A stretch of 64,000 bases of DNA from Humulus lupulus (Eukaryota; Streptophyta; Magnoliopsida; Rosales; Cannabaceae), in the NCBI RefSeq assembly GCF_963169125.1, contig NC_084798.1, forward strand, positions 171,273,980-171,337,979. The letters are read 5' to 3'. Shown piece after piece: positions 46,906 to 56,950 of this stretch; position 1 is the first letter of the stretch; each line of letters opens with the position of its first letter. A model generated the notes under the pieces. That model saw only the letters and a list, made by a program, of their open reading frames with translations, did not search any database and was not told the DNA's origin. Made by a program: the position numbers and the translations under genes.

Positions 46906-47872
46906 TGTTGACCGCGTTTTTGGCCAACGACGTGAGAACGTCAAAAACGACAAAAACCTTCAAGAGAAATAAACGACACAGACGATTTTGAAGAGAAAGT
47001 AAATAACACACGTACTTTTTATAGTGGTTCAGCCCCAATATGTTGGTAATAGCCTAATCCACTTAGAGTTGTGATTATAGATCTACACTCAAGATCAGAT
47101 GAACCTGAGTCAACTGAGTTTCTTCAGTGTAGATTACAAGAATACATGAATTCTTTCAAATGCAAGTACTCTCTCTATCTCTAGAAAATTCGGATCAAAT
47201 GTTCAAAAAACCAAAAGTCCCCTTTATGATGCCATAAGCCTTGTATTTATAGGCTTAGGATCATATAGATGATATCCCCCATAATCGGGATATTTCATTA
47301 TATTTAAATTACAACAATATTCAAAATGTAACTATACACTAAATTTGTGGGATAAATGAGAGATTCCCGCATATGCCAAGACCGATTCTTGTTGAAGCCA
47401 TTTCTGGGAATCTTGACGTAGTCCTGCTCTATCTAGTTGATCCATATCACCTTCAGTCTGGTCGGCCACACCTTTACTTGGTAGTCAAGCACTTTACTAG
47501 GCAGTCATGCACTTGACTGGGCAGACAAGGTCACTCCTGGGCAGACAAGGTCATGCCTGGGCAGACAAACACGTGACTGGTCGGACAAGGTCATGCCTGG
47601 TCAGACAAAGTCATGCCTGGGCAGGCAAGGTCATGCCTGGGCAGACAAGGTCACTCCTGGGTAGACAAGGTCATGCCTGGGCAGACAAACACGTGACTGG
47701 TCGGACAAGGTCATGCCTGGTCGGTCATGACACTTCTCAAGCCAGTAAAAAAATATCACAACTCTGAGGAGCCAATGTATTTATTGACTATTAACGTGTC
47801 ATTTACGGACCATGTACTGCCACTTGTCACCTCTACCACCACGTTATCGATCTCCAATTTTTGGGGATAACA
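46906..47872 (-). mobile_element. Solo LTR (967 bp) in element F gag, TSD CATAA
   Basis: On the plus strand it runs TGTTGACCGCG to GGGGATAACA, with exact CATAA at 46901-46905 and 47873-47877. In minus orientation it begins TGTTATCCCCAAAAATTGG and ends AACGCGGTCAACA, the same family as 35071-36247. A minus TATAAATA lies at 47251-47244. Removing it joins CHFHN to NYRHDTDEC and repairs the host zinc box. Confidence 0.93.
47521..47720 (-). repeat. Ten 20-bp tandem units inside the solo LTR
   Basis: Each unit is like GCAGACAAGGTCATGCCTGG. Units 1-4 recur in the same order as units 7-10, giving a 120-bp higher-order step. The 47507-47767 ORF (GQTRSLLGRQGHAW repeats) is read-through of this array. 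Confidence 0.95.
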
Positions 47873-47877
47873 CATAA

Positions 47878-48426
47878 CAACTACAGACATGACACCGACG
47901 AATGTAACCAGCTCAAGGATGAAATTGAATTTCTCATCTGCCAAAACCATCAGGCCATGAGAAGGTATGCTCAACATCCTACTGATCAAACCTAAGTTGC
48001 AGCTTCAAATGTAGATGCACCAACTCAACCATTACAGCCAGCTCTCGTAACTGGTCGGCTAGACATGATATGTGGAGGACCACACTTGGCAGGCGAAAGT
48101 AGAAAAGCCTTAGAATGCTATGCTCGAAAACTTCGCCACGAACCGGTGAATGGAGTATTAGCAGTCGATGAGCATACTCCCAAAACCCCTCGCTATGAAT
48201 GTAAGCCAATAACATTAACTAAGGATGACGCCGCGCATGTAAGATTTCTGCATAATGATCCTTTGGTAATCGAGGCCCAGATTTCCAACATGATTGTGAC
48301 ACGAACGATGATAGACCATGGTTCCTAAGTGAACATTCTATTAAAAAAAACCCTTAAGAGAATGAAGTTTTCTATTCGAGACCTAGAACCGTACATGCAA
48401 ACTTTATATGGTTTTACCAGAGAAGG
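47878..48426 (+). pseudogene. Element F gag end and protease, first part
   Basis: Resumes NYRHDTDECNQLKDEIEFLI after the solo LTR, then MICGGPHLAGESRKALECYA and DDAAHVRFLHNDPLVIEAQI. The active site reads MIDHGS followed by a stop and VNILL: the usual D-N-G-S has become D-H-G-S, and the second Ser codon is TAA. It ends at GFTREG, where element B is inserted. The rest is at 62946. Confidence 0.8.
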
Positions 48427-49305
48427 TGTTTACCGAGTTTTTCGGAAACGAATACAAACAAAATAATAAAAAGATAAGAACTGTAGAAGTGCAGAAATAT
48501 AAATAAACAAACAAGTTTTTTACGTGGTTCAGGCGTTAACGAGCCCTAGTCCACGAGTCGATGTTATTATACTTGTAGAGAATTACAGTAAAATGGCTGG
48601 TGTATAAGACCCTCACCCACTCACAATGTTTCTCTCGTGTTCTCTTGAAGAAGATGAAGCTAGAGAGATTTTTTGGCAGAGTTCTTGCCCTGTAATTTTC
48701 TTGGCCCTCCCCTCATTCAATGAGGAGGTCTTTATAGCTAGGGTTTTGGATTAGGGTTTTTCTCTGCCCAAATGAGTCTTAATTACACCAGCCATAAATA
48801 AGGAATACAATTACCGTAGTCGCATGGCTACAAGGCTCTACGTAGGTATAATTACATGAAAATATGGGGAATGCCAAAAGGCAGTTGTCTTTTCCAGGCT
48901 GTCAGCGGAACAGTAGGCGAAAAGACACTTTTAGGCGTGCTGGGATGTGTGCGGCCTCGACCTGTCAGGCGGGATCCTGTGTTAGGTGAGTATCATTTAA
49001 ACTATGCCTCCTCCATGACTCGACCGCTTGGTCTTCTTCCGTGCGAGGCACGGAACTGTATCCGCGAAGGTAACCTGAAGTGCTTCTCCTGGAAGGACCT
49101 TCCCCGAAGGATATCCCTTCGGGAGTCCAGGAGAATTGATGAGCTTCCGGGTCGCGGTTACTTGAGAGAGTGTGCTAGACACTAAACAGGAGAGGCGAAG
49201 CCTTTCTGTTCATCCGCGAGCCCTGGTCATCCTTCGTGAAAGATAGTGATAATTATGCTTCCCCGAGGCTACCCATCTAAACGCTATCCGGAAACCTGGA
49301 TAACA
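48427..49305 (-). repeat. 3' LTR of element B
   Basis: On the plus strand TGTTTACCGAG to CTGGATAACA (879 bp). A minus-strand TATAAAG lies near 48736. It contains a nested hairpin at 49084-49135. The 48856-49185 ORF is present in both LTRs and shows no protein features. Confidence 0.93.
49084..49135. other. Nested hairpin in the element B LTR
   Basis: Outer stem TTCTCCTGGA (49084-49093) with TCCAGGAGAA (49126-49135). Inner stem CCCGAAGG (49103-49110) with CCTTCGGG (49116-49123). The 5' LTR copy has one change in the inner stem. Confidence 0.8.
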
Positions 49306-49320
49306 TTTACCCCCCAAGGT
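49306..49320 (-). other. Polypurine tract of element B
   Basis: ACCTTGGGGGGTAAA on the minus strand, next to the 3' LTR. Confidence 0.85.
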
Positions 49321-49768
49321 CACGGAGCTTGAGAGGTCCGGGAGCTTGTACAGTCCTCCGGGTACTCTAGTTTCTAGATTAGGCGTGGGGTCACCTCCTG
49401 TGTTCCCAGAAGGGTTCCTTTTTCTTGCCTGAGTGTTAGTATGAAAAAAGGAAATTTCTTCTGTTTGAACTCAAGTACTCGAGTGTCGCAAGGGCCACGC
49501 GTCATGCAGGGAATGGCTCTGTGACCAAGACGTGTGCGTGAGGCGACTGGCTGAGTATGCGTGCGTCAGGCGTCTGAGTAGTGATTTGACGGTATTTAAT
49601 GGTACACCGGGCCCGAGATGGTATAATGATGGGAAATAAATACTTTATTCCCATCCGAGGAGTCATAAATGGGACTAGCGCTTCATCTCCAGCCGTCGGA
49701 TCTGGTGCATGCGGTATGGGAAGATCGGGACCGTCCATTTGTGGGATTCGAAAGGACTTCGTTCCTGC

Positions 49769-49776
49769 TATAAAAA
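49769..49776 (+). promoter_or_regulatory. TATA box of the element B antisense gene
   Basis: TATAAAAA within CCTGCTATAAAAACGAGGGA, upstream of a pyrimidine-rich leader (TTTCTTCCTC…). Transcription would start near 49800 and run opposite to gag-pol. Confidence 0.65.
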
Positions 49777-49799
49777 CGAGGGAACAGACCTTTCTTCCT

Positions 49800-50057
49800 C
49801 TTTACGCTTTCACATTCTCGATCTTTCAGATTCTCAGATTCCCAAATCTTCGAACTCTCAAGCTTCCAAGCTTCCTTTCCTTCGAATTCGCCACTTCTTT
49901 TGGTAAGGAATCCAGAAACTTTTCTTTCGATTTGGTAGTGGGTTTGTTTGCCGAAGTTCTGGGTTTGAATCGTTGCTTGTCTTTGCAGCCTTTACTTCAC
50001 GTGATCGTGCGGTGCAGTGACCCGGTTACTCCCTCAATCTTCAACTACCCGAACACC
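49800..50057 (+). other. 5' leader exons of the element B antisense gene
   Basis: From the predicted start to the donor CCA|GTAAGT at 50059. A first intron is possible from GTAAGG (about 49902) to TTTGCAG (about 49990). No long frame is needed here, because the start codon forms at the next junction. Confidence 0.45.
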
Positions 50058-53000
50058 AGTAAGTAGTTTTACTTTGCTCTTTCCTTCCAAACCTTAGATT
50101 GTTGGTAGTTGTTAGGGTTGAGTTTTTTGCCGGTGTCATCTATATGCATGCGTGAATAGGGCTTTGATAGGCATGTGGCTGATGTGAGGAAATAAATCAT
50201 TTCTTTGCACGCTTTGACGATTTGCTTTTGGAAAGTTGTTTCTCGTCTGCTTTTGCTATTCTGGTTTGTTATTTTAGGGCATAAGCGTGAACGCCTTTAG
50301 GGTGTCTTCCCCTGGGAAGACACTTCTCTCGGCGGGCTTAGGGTCGAAGTTTAAATCTGGTTCCTTGCTGTCCTTCGGGTGGCATGATGCCAATCCCTCG
50401 GCAAGCTCGGTGGGAGCCTCTCCAAGCAGTTTTCGGGGAGGGTCTCCCCGACGCCTTTAATACCGTTAGGGTATGACAAGGGTGCTGACTGCTTGGAGTG
50501 TTTTCTTCTTTGTTTCTTTTGCTTAGTGACGAACACCTCAAAGGAACAAGTCATCAATGCGGTAGAGGCTGAATCTGCCCAGGAGCAAGGTTCCCCTATT
50601 GCCGGCGCAAAGGAGAAAGCAAAAACTAAGGTGGCCGCGGCTAGCCCACCAATTATCAACAGTTCCATCTGGGAGATGGACCAGAAGCCGAACCTGTTCA
50701 GGAACTACGGCATGCTGGAGCTGTATTCCTCAGAGGCGGGCCTGAAGAACATCCCAGGCCTGATGTGGCACCGTCTGTCGGTGCTGGGTGAGTCTGCCAG
50801 CCAGAGTCACGAGGGTTTTGGTGCCTGGAGCTGGGCACACATAGTGTGTGGGGCACACTTGCCCCTAAGAAGTTATTTTGCCAACTTCTGCGTGAAGGCG
50901 GGGATTGCCCCCTTCCAGTTGATTCCCCCTAGTTACAAGCTTCTAGCGGGGTGGTATATCTTTTGCAAGTCTCGGGACCTGGAGGCCCCTACCCCGGAGG
51001 AGGTACTATACTTCTATGGGCTGAAGTCTCAGCCCATGAGAGGTCATGCAGACAAGGTGGGATTTTATAGGCTGGAGAGGTATCCGGACGTGATGTGTCC
51101 CACCTGTCATACCGCGAGGGTCCCAGATCTCCGGGAGTACTGGTTCCTGACGACTGGCTTCCCATTGAAGAGGGTGCCAGCCCTGTCTTTGGACTTCAAA
51201 GTCCTTGGTAAGTGCACCTTCCTTTCTTTTCTAACTTTGTTTCTTCACGTTTGGTTTGCCTTCCGGGAGGATCTCTAACACTCGTGTTTGCATTTTGCAG
51301 AAGCCGTCCCGCGGACACCTCGCTGTGCGGAGATGATAAGGTGGTCAAACTTCTACGAGGGGCTCTCGGAGGAAGAGCTGAAGGTGGAAGGACTTGTGAC
51401 CACCGAATCTTTGAGGGAGTATGGGCTACTCACCTCTTTCCAAAATATTGAGCCAGTGAGTGGCAGGGGGCAAAGTCAGGTGTCAGCTGATGTCCGGGAG
51501 CAAATTGCCCTGAAGCTGTCCAAGGTGATGTGCCAGGCGGCCCAGGACGAGAATAATTTATCCCCCAGTTGGGCGGAGAGGTTCCCCGACCCCCAGTCGG
51601 AGGAAGAAGAAATCGAGGCTCGCCACGCCGCAGCTTACCCCAATGAAGGGACTCCGGGAGCTGGTACCTCCGGGATAGGTAAGACTAGCTTTCTATTGAT
51701 CCACACCCCCAGCCTGTCTGAGGTTTCCCGGACTTCTCAGTTAGGGTTCGATCCCCGTTTCCTTAGGCTAGATCCGCATAGGATACCCTTTGACAGATAT
51801 TGCGATAGGGTAGATGAGCTCCTTGGGTGTTTGAGTGACGGTAGTCTGCCAGAAGGTGTCACCATGGTTGACCCTTCTTCCCTCAGCATGCTATTCCCGG
51901 ACTTCGAGGAGTACTGAAGCTTCCTGGAGCAGGAAGCAGTGTCTTGTTTTGCTCGGGGAAGGCCATCCACGTTTCTCGTGCATGGTCGTCTCTTTCAAAC
52001 TTTTCTCTTGCTTGTTTTTTGTTCCCTGCTGGTGGACTTGTGTGTGCTTTTATGTTGTTGCTTGTTTTGTTTTCTGCTTATCTTTTTTCACATCGCTTGC
52101 TGGTTGGTTAACCTTGCTTCGTACTCTTTTTTTTTTTCTTTGCAGAACATCTCGAAGCGAAGATGTTGGGGAGAGCTACCTCACTTATCAAGAAGGCCGC
52201 CACCAGCCAAGACCCGTCCAAGGGGAAAGGACGAAAAGCCAGAGCTGGTAGGGGAGGTAAAGCTGCCACATCCAAGAAGACAGGTGGCGAGGTGCAAGTG
52301 TCTCCGGTGGTGGAGAGGTCTCCTGCCAAGGGGCCTTCTGAGACCATGGCGGCCTCAAGTAGTAGCAGCGACGGGGAAGGTCTTGTGTTCCCCGCTAAGA
52401 CGACCGGGACGAGCAAGCGCCTCAAAGGAGAGGCTGAGGGCGACAAGAAGAAACGCCTCAGACATTCTTCTCCCGGAGGTGATGGAGACCTCCGGGCTGC
52501 GCGCAGTCCTCGCCAGACTACTGTCATCCAGCAGCAACCACAACCACAACCCCAACAGCGACAGCAACCACAACAACAACAACAACAGCAACAGCAAAGA
52601 CAATCACCACCGCCACAGCAGCAGCAAAAACAACAGCAAAATCAGCAGCAACAACAAAGGCAATCACCTCCACCACCGTAGCAGCAAAAACAACAGCAAC
52701 ACCAGCAGCAACAACAAACCGGGGCGGTAGTGTCTTCTCTACCGTCCCTAATACCCCGTTTACCTCCTCCTCCAGTCCAAAGGGAGTCCACCCTTCCGGG
52801 GTCTCCTTCTTCTCCTTCTCTTCCACTTTCTCAACAAACAAGCCTTCCTCAGCCTGGCCTGAAGTTCCAATTCCCTCAGAAACCAACCCGTTTCCCCGCT
52901 GCCCTCCTGGAGGGTGTAAGAAGGGCTGATAATTTTTTGAAGAGGCGGTTGGAGGCCGAGAAGGCTGTTACTCAGGGAAGGGCAGACAACCTGTTTGCCG

Positions 53001-54362
53001 TGAAGAGAGCTGAGCTGGCAGAAGGGGTGAGATCCCTTCACCCGGCTGGAGTGGTTCTGGATGGCCCAGCCTTGGAGAAGAGGCTGGTGCCTAGGCTCAG
53101 GCGTGCTTTGGCGCCGTTCGGGGCGGAGATGATGGAGGACATGGCCTTGAGCTTGTGCGAGCTCAATTCTGAGAAATGGGCCATCAGTAGCAGTAAGGAC
53201 CCGCTGTTGCTGACACATGCCGTAAAGCAGCAACCTACTGGGGTGAGCTATCAGTTGCTGTGTTCTGGGGTCATTGGTCTTAGTACATTTGGTTCTGCTT
53301 AACTTATTATGTTGTTTTTCCTTGCAGGCCTCTCTTATCGCGGAACGCTCGTTCCGGGAGGTGGGTGCAGTTCTGGTTCAGCTGGAGGAGAGCCAGGTGG
53401 GTCGCCAGGCCTTGGAGGCGGAGAAGCAGAAACTGACCCAACAGGTCGAGGGCATGAAGGGGGAGGCTATGGAGAAGATTAACCAGGCCCGGCGCACGGC
53501 CGAGGAAGAGGCGGACAAGAAATATCTTGCCAAATATCAAGAGTACCGGGCCAGCGCGGAGAATGAGTTCAAGCTGCGGTCGGACGACTTGAGGGCCAGA
53601 AACTCCAAGCTCCAGGAAGAGCTATCCCTGGTCAGGAAGGAGAAGGATACCTTGGATGCCCGCCTGCAATCGAAAAACGATCTTCTCCTTAAGCGGAACG
53701 AGGAATATGCCACTCTTCAAACAAGGCTGCACGAGGTGGAGCAAGATCACATGAGGAGCAAGGATCTCGTGTCTATGCTGGAGTTGGGGCTCGCTGAGAA
53801 GGATAAACAGATCGGAGCCTTGCAATTCACTGTCAGGGGGCATGTGACCGAGAAGCAATCCGTGCTGAACCAAAATAAGATGCAGCGCAAGGAGATTGAT
53901 TCTCTTAAGGGAGAGCGGGATGCATCCAAGGCCGAGCTCGAAAAACTGAGGGCTCAATTGGCTGTCGCGGAGGCAAAGCTGGCAACCTCCGAGGCAGAGC
54001 GCTTGAAGGAGAAGGAGGATGCCGAGGTGGTGCTGAACAGGACGATTAATTTATCGCATGTGGTCCTCATGCATCAACTCTGGAAAATAAACCCGAAGGT
54101 AGTAGGCTATCTGAGAGAGGATGCCGACGCCATGAGGGAGAAGCTACTGGTGTGGGATCAAGGCCCAGAGGTGTACGTCCAAACTTACAACATTGACGAG
54201 CCTGCTGGAGCCCCTGAGGCAGAAGACCTCGAAGGGGCGGGGACCTCTGATCCAGCCAGTGATGCTGTTCCTCCTTCCAACGAGCCGACTCCGCCGTCCC
54301 CAGTTGAAACCGCTGTCCCCGAGGCCCCGGTCGTGGAAGCCGCAGCCACCCCCAATGCTTGA
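50058..54362 (+). CDS. Antisense gene of element B: putative gypsy-type transposon domain, Q-rich linker and long coiled coil
   Basis: Spliced model: base 50058 plus exons 50527-51207, 51301-51678, 52146-53242 and 53328-54362, all with GT/AG introns and in-phase junctions. The total is 3,192 bases, 1,063 residues. The start codon is split: A at 50058 joins TG at 50527 to give MTNTSKEQVINAV. Residues ~50-240 form the 'putative gypsy type transposon' domain (GAWSWAHIVCGAHLPLRSYF, KLLAGWYIFCKSRDL, GFYRLERYPDVMC). A serine/lysine-rich and then glutamine/proline-rich linker follows, and residues ~720-1000 are coiled coil (LQEELSLVRKEKDTLDARLQ). A TAG at 52679, replacing CAG in the poly-Q run, is the only break. 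Function unknown; a structural or nuclear role is a guess. Confidence 0.72.
50059..50526 (+). other. Intron that creates the start codon
   Basis: Donor CCA|GTAAGT and acceptor TTTGCTTAG. Joining …ACACCA to TGACGAAC produces ACCATGACG, in frame with the whole downstream gene. Confidence 0.65.
51208..51300 (+). other. Intron of the antisense gene
   Basis: 93 bases, G|GTAAGT to TTTTGCAG. It joins KVL to EAVPRTPRCAEM in phase. Confidence 0.8.
51679..52145 (+). other. Intron of the antisense gene, with an in-frame readable part
   Basis: GTAAGA donor and a long pyrimidine tract ending TTTGCAG. If it is not removed, the frame continues for about 79 codons (to LFPDFEEY at 51915) before TGA, so intron retention would give a shorter protein. 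Confidence 0.7.
52510..52725 (+). repeat. CAG/CAA-rich tract encoding poly-glutamine
   Basis: Runs of CAG, CAA and CCA give a Gln/Pro stretch (QQQQQQQQQRQSPPP repeats). Two ~54-base blocks are near duplicates. The nonsense TAG at 52679-52681 lies in the second. Confidence 0.9.
53243..53327 (+). other. Intron of the antisense gene before the coiled coil
   Basis: 85 bases, G|GTGAGC to TTCCTTGCAG, phase zero, joining QQPTG to ASLIAERSFREVG. Confidence 0.8.
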
Positions 54363-55804
54363 AGGGGTCTTATCTTTTGTAAAAAATATTCTTTACTGAT
54401 TATTATTTTTCATTTGTATTTTCCTTTGGGGCGAAGCTCCCTGTACTCTTTTTTCATTGCAGACATATTTGCCATAATTATAGCATTTTTCTTTCCTTTT
54501 CTGCCGAGTTCTTTGTTTAACTTTGCGTTTAGGGTAGGCTTTTATACGGTAGAAACTGCTGTAGGGGCGTATGAGGTTTTGGTTCCAACGGCCAGAACCT
54601 ATGCATTTCCAACTTGAAGCTCCAAAAGCTTATGTCTTTTCCCACGTAGTTTCTAGGTTACGGAGGTTTCTTGGTTCCAACGGCCAGACTCCTTTCACCG
54701 TATTTCAGCTTTCCTAAGGCAAATAGCCAATCCCGGGACTTGTAGTTATACTGTTCGCTGGGATTGCCAAGGTGACCCGTTCCATGGTGCCGGAATGGGC
54801 ATTCTTTTGGTGAGCGTCACTAGACTTCGGGCTAGATCTTTGTGAAGCAAAACTAACTGTCGTTGCGGACCTCACGGTGGCCGACTTCAGGGACCTGGCA
54901 TGAAGCCCTGCGAGGCAAGGTTCGTTGCGGTCGGGGAAATCGCCACGCCTACTATGTGCGATCCCGGAGCAGGGGCTTTGCGAAGCAAGGCCTGCTGTAA
55001 TTGGGGGATCGATCATATCTGCTCCTGGAACTGAAGCTTGCGAAGCGAAGCTTGCAGTGGTCGAGGAGCTCGCCATGTATTATTTGTGAGACCCGGAGTT
55101 GAAGCCTGCGAGGCAAAGCTAACAGCGGTCGCGGATCTTACCATCTTTCGCCTTGCGGGACCCGGAGCTTGCGAAGCAAAGCTTTCAGCGGTCGTGGGCC
55201 TTGCCATGCAATGCTTTATGAAACCTGGAGCTGAAGCTTGCGAAGCAAAGCTTTACAGCGATCGCGGAGTATTCTGTGAAGGACTTGTCAGGGAGTTGGG
55301 GGTGTTTCGGCGTAGCTCTCTAAATGTGCCTCAACCCCCAGTCCTGTTCATCGCTGGGCTACACAGGAGATAATTTTCATGATGCATAATGGCAGACATT
55401 TTCATGGCAATTTTCACATAACCACATAATGCACCTATGACACGTAATGCAAATATGTTCATGGCAACAAATCAACCTAAGCTTAACAATTTAAAATTTT
55501 CAAACACAATGCTAACACATAAGTGGTGTTCTCTGTATGTTTTGTTCAAGGGGCGTATGGCTATGCCTTAGCCATGTATACCCCCCCAAGTGAACGTGGG
55601 GTCCGGACGTCTCCGGACCGCGTGGTCACTTGTTAAAACGCAGCTTGGAACAAAGGGATAAAAAATGCAGTAGAAGCGGAGTGAATCTCTCCGTGTTTTA
55701 TTAAATTAGCCTGTTAGGCATGCGTTTTACAGCTGGGAGGATTATCTCCATATTTTACATTTTGGCTGCGTCCACCAAGGACTTTCGACTAGATAGTCCG
55801 GGGC
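54363..55804. other. Spacer between antisense gene and pol of element B
   Basis: Holds the 3' ends of both convergent genes. 54830-55275 is a degenerate tandem repeat (separate entry). The rest is non-coding. CATAATG-type words recur at 55380-55470. Confidence 0.6.
54830..55275 (-). repeat. Degenerate repeat encoding SFASQA-like peptides on the minus strand
   Basis: Six or seven units, spaced 55-75 bases, built on GGAGCTTGCGAAGCAAAGCT. On the minus strand they read TTASFASQASVPG, TTVSFASQ, TAESFASQAPGPA and TAVSFASQASTPG in open stretches (55076-54714, 55207-55013). The same DNA word occurs once in the gag gene near 60496 ([13 protein letters not shown]). Confidence 0.75.
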
Positions 55805-56950
55805 CTACTGATAGTAACGGCGGAGGTGCTCCACGTTCCAGGCGCGCGGGACTTTAGATCCGTCGAGTCTCTTTAAGTGATACGTGCCACGGCCCACTTT
55901 TTCTTGGACTTCATAGGGGCCTTCCCAGTTGGGTCCGAGGACTCCCACTCCCGGATCCTGCGTAGCAGGAAATACTCTCCGTAGGACAAGATCCCCAACT
56001 TCGAATGTACGGCTCTTGACTCTTGTGTTGAAGTGTCGGGCTATCTTGCCTTGGTACATTTTGAGTTGGACCTGTGACTGCTCCCGGAGCTCTTCGATCA
56101 TGTCCAGGGACTCCTGGAGAAGGGCGTGGTTCCGGGTAGGGTCGTAGGTGTCCTGCCTGTGAGAGGGGATCATAGTTTCTACTGGGATGATGGCCTCGCA
56201 ACCGAAGGTCATGGAATAAGGTGTGTGCCCCGTCGAAGTTCTCTCTGTGGTGCGATAGGCCCAAAGTACTCGCGGAAGCTCTTCCGGCCAGTGAGCCTTG
56301 CATGCTTGGAGTTTTTTCTTCAACGTGGTCTTTAAGATTTTGTTCACTGCTTCCACTTGCCCATTGGCTTGAGGTCTGGCGACTGCGGAAAAGCTTTTGT
56401 TGATTCCATGCGAAGCACAGAAGTCCGTGAAATGCTCACTGTCAAATTGCTTTCCGTTGTCGGACACAATTTTTCGTGGAAGCCCGAAACGACACACTAT
56501 ATTCTTGATGACAAAGTCCAGTGCTTTCTTAGAGGTGACCGTGTTCATAGGTTCAGCTTCAGCCCATTTGGTGAAGTAGTCTACCGCGACTATGGCATAC
56601 TTCACTCCACCCCTTCCAGTTGGGAGGGAACCTACTAGGTCAATGCCCCAAATGGCGAATGGCCAGGGGCTGGTCATTAAGGTAATTTCTGTGGGCGGCG
56701 CTCGCGGAACCTTGGCGTACCTCTGGCACTGCTCACATTTTCTGACATAATCCACACAATCCTTCTTCATGGTGGGCCAGAAGTATCCTTGACGAAGGAT
56801 CTTTTTGGAGAGGCTCAGCCCGGAGGTATGGTCGCCACAGAAACCTCCATGAATCTCATGGATGATGGTGCTGATTTCGGTTCCGGCAACACACCTAAGG
56901 AAGGGTATGGACAACCCCCTGCGATAAAGCTTTCCATCCATAACCACGTA
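55805..56950 (-). pseudogene. Element B integrase
   Basis: Open from just after the TGA at 56951 to the natural end LRRYYQ at 55805. The zinc site is HEIHGGFCGDHTSGLSLSKK with CEQCQRY. The core has WGIDLVGSLPTGRGG (first Asp), IVSDNGKQFDSEHFTDFCAS (second Asp) and RPQANGQVEAVNKIL (Glu). The C-terminal GPNWEGPYEVQEKVGRGTYH and LKRLDGSKVPRAWNVEHL follow. All catalytic residues are kept. It is in the same frame as RT, so only the single stop between them interrupts the polyprotein. Confidence 0.93.

Noticed and set aside
47507..47767. ORF of repeated GQTRSLLGRQGHAW-like peptides; also considered as a CRISPR-like array
   Set aside because: It is read-through of contiguous 20-bp tandem units inside a solo LTR. 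There are no spacers, and the context is a plant retrotransposon.
48856..49185. 109-codon ORF present in both LTRs of B
   Set aside because: LTR U3/R sequence; duplicated only because LTRs are paired, with no recognisable domain.
52355..52886. Valine- and leucine-rich minus-strand ORFs resembling membrane segments
   Set aside because: Antisense shadows of the CAG/CAA glutamine tract.
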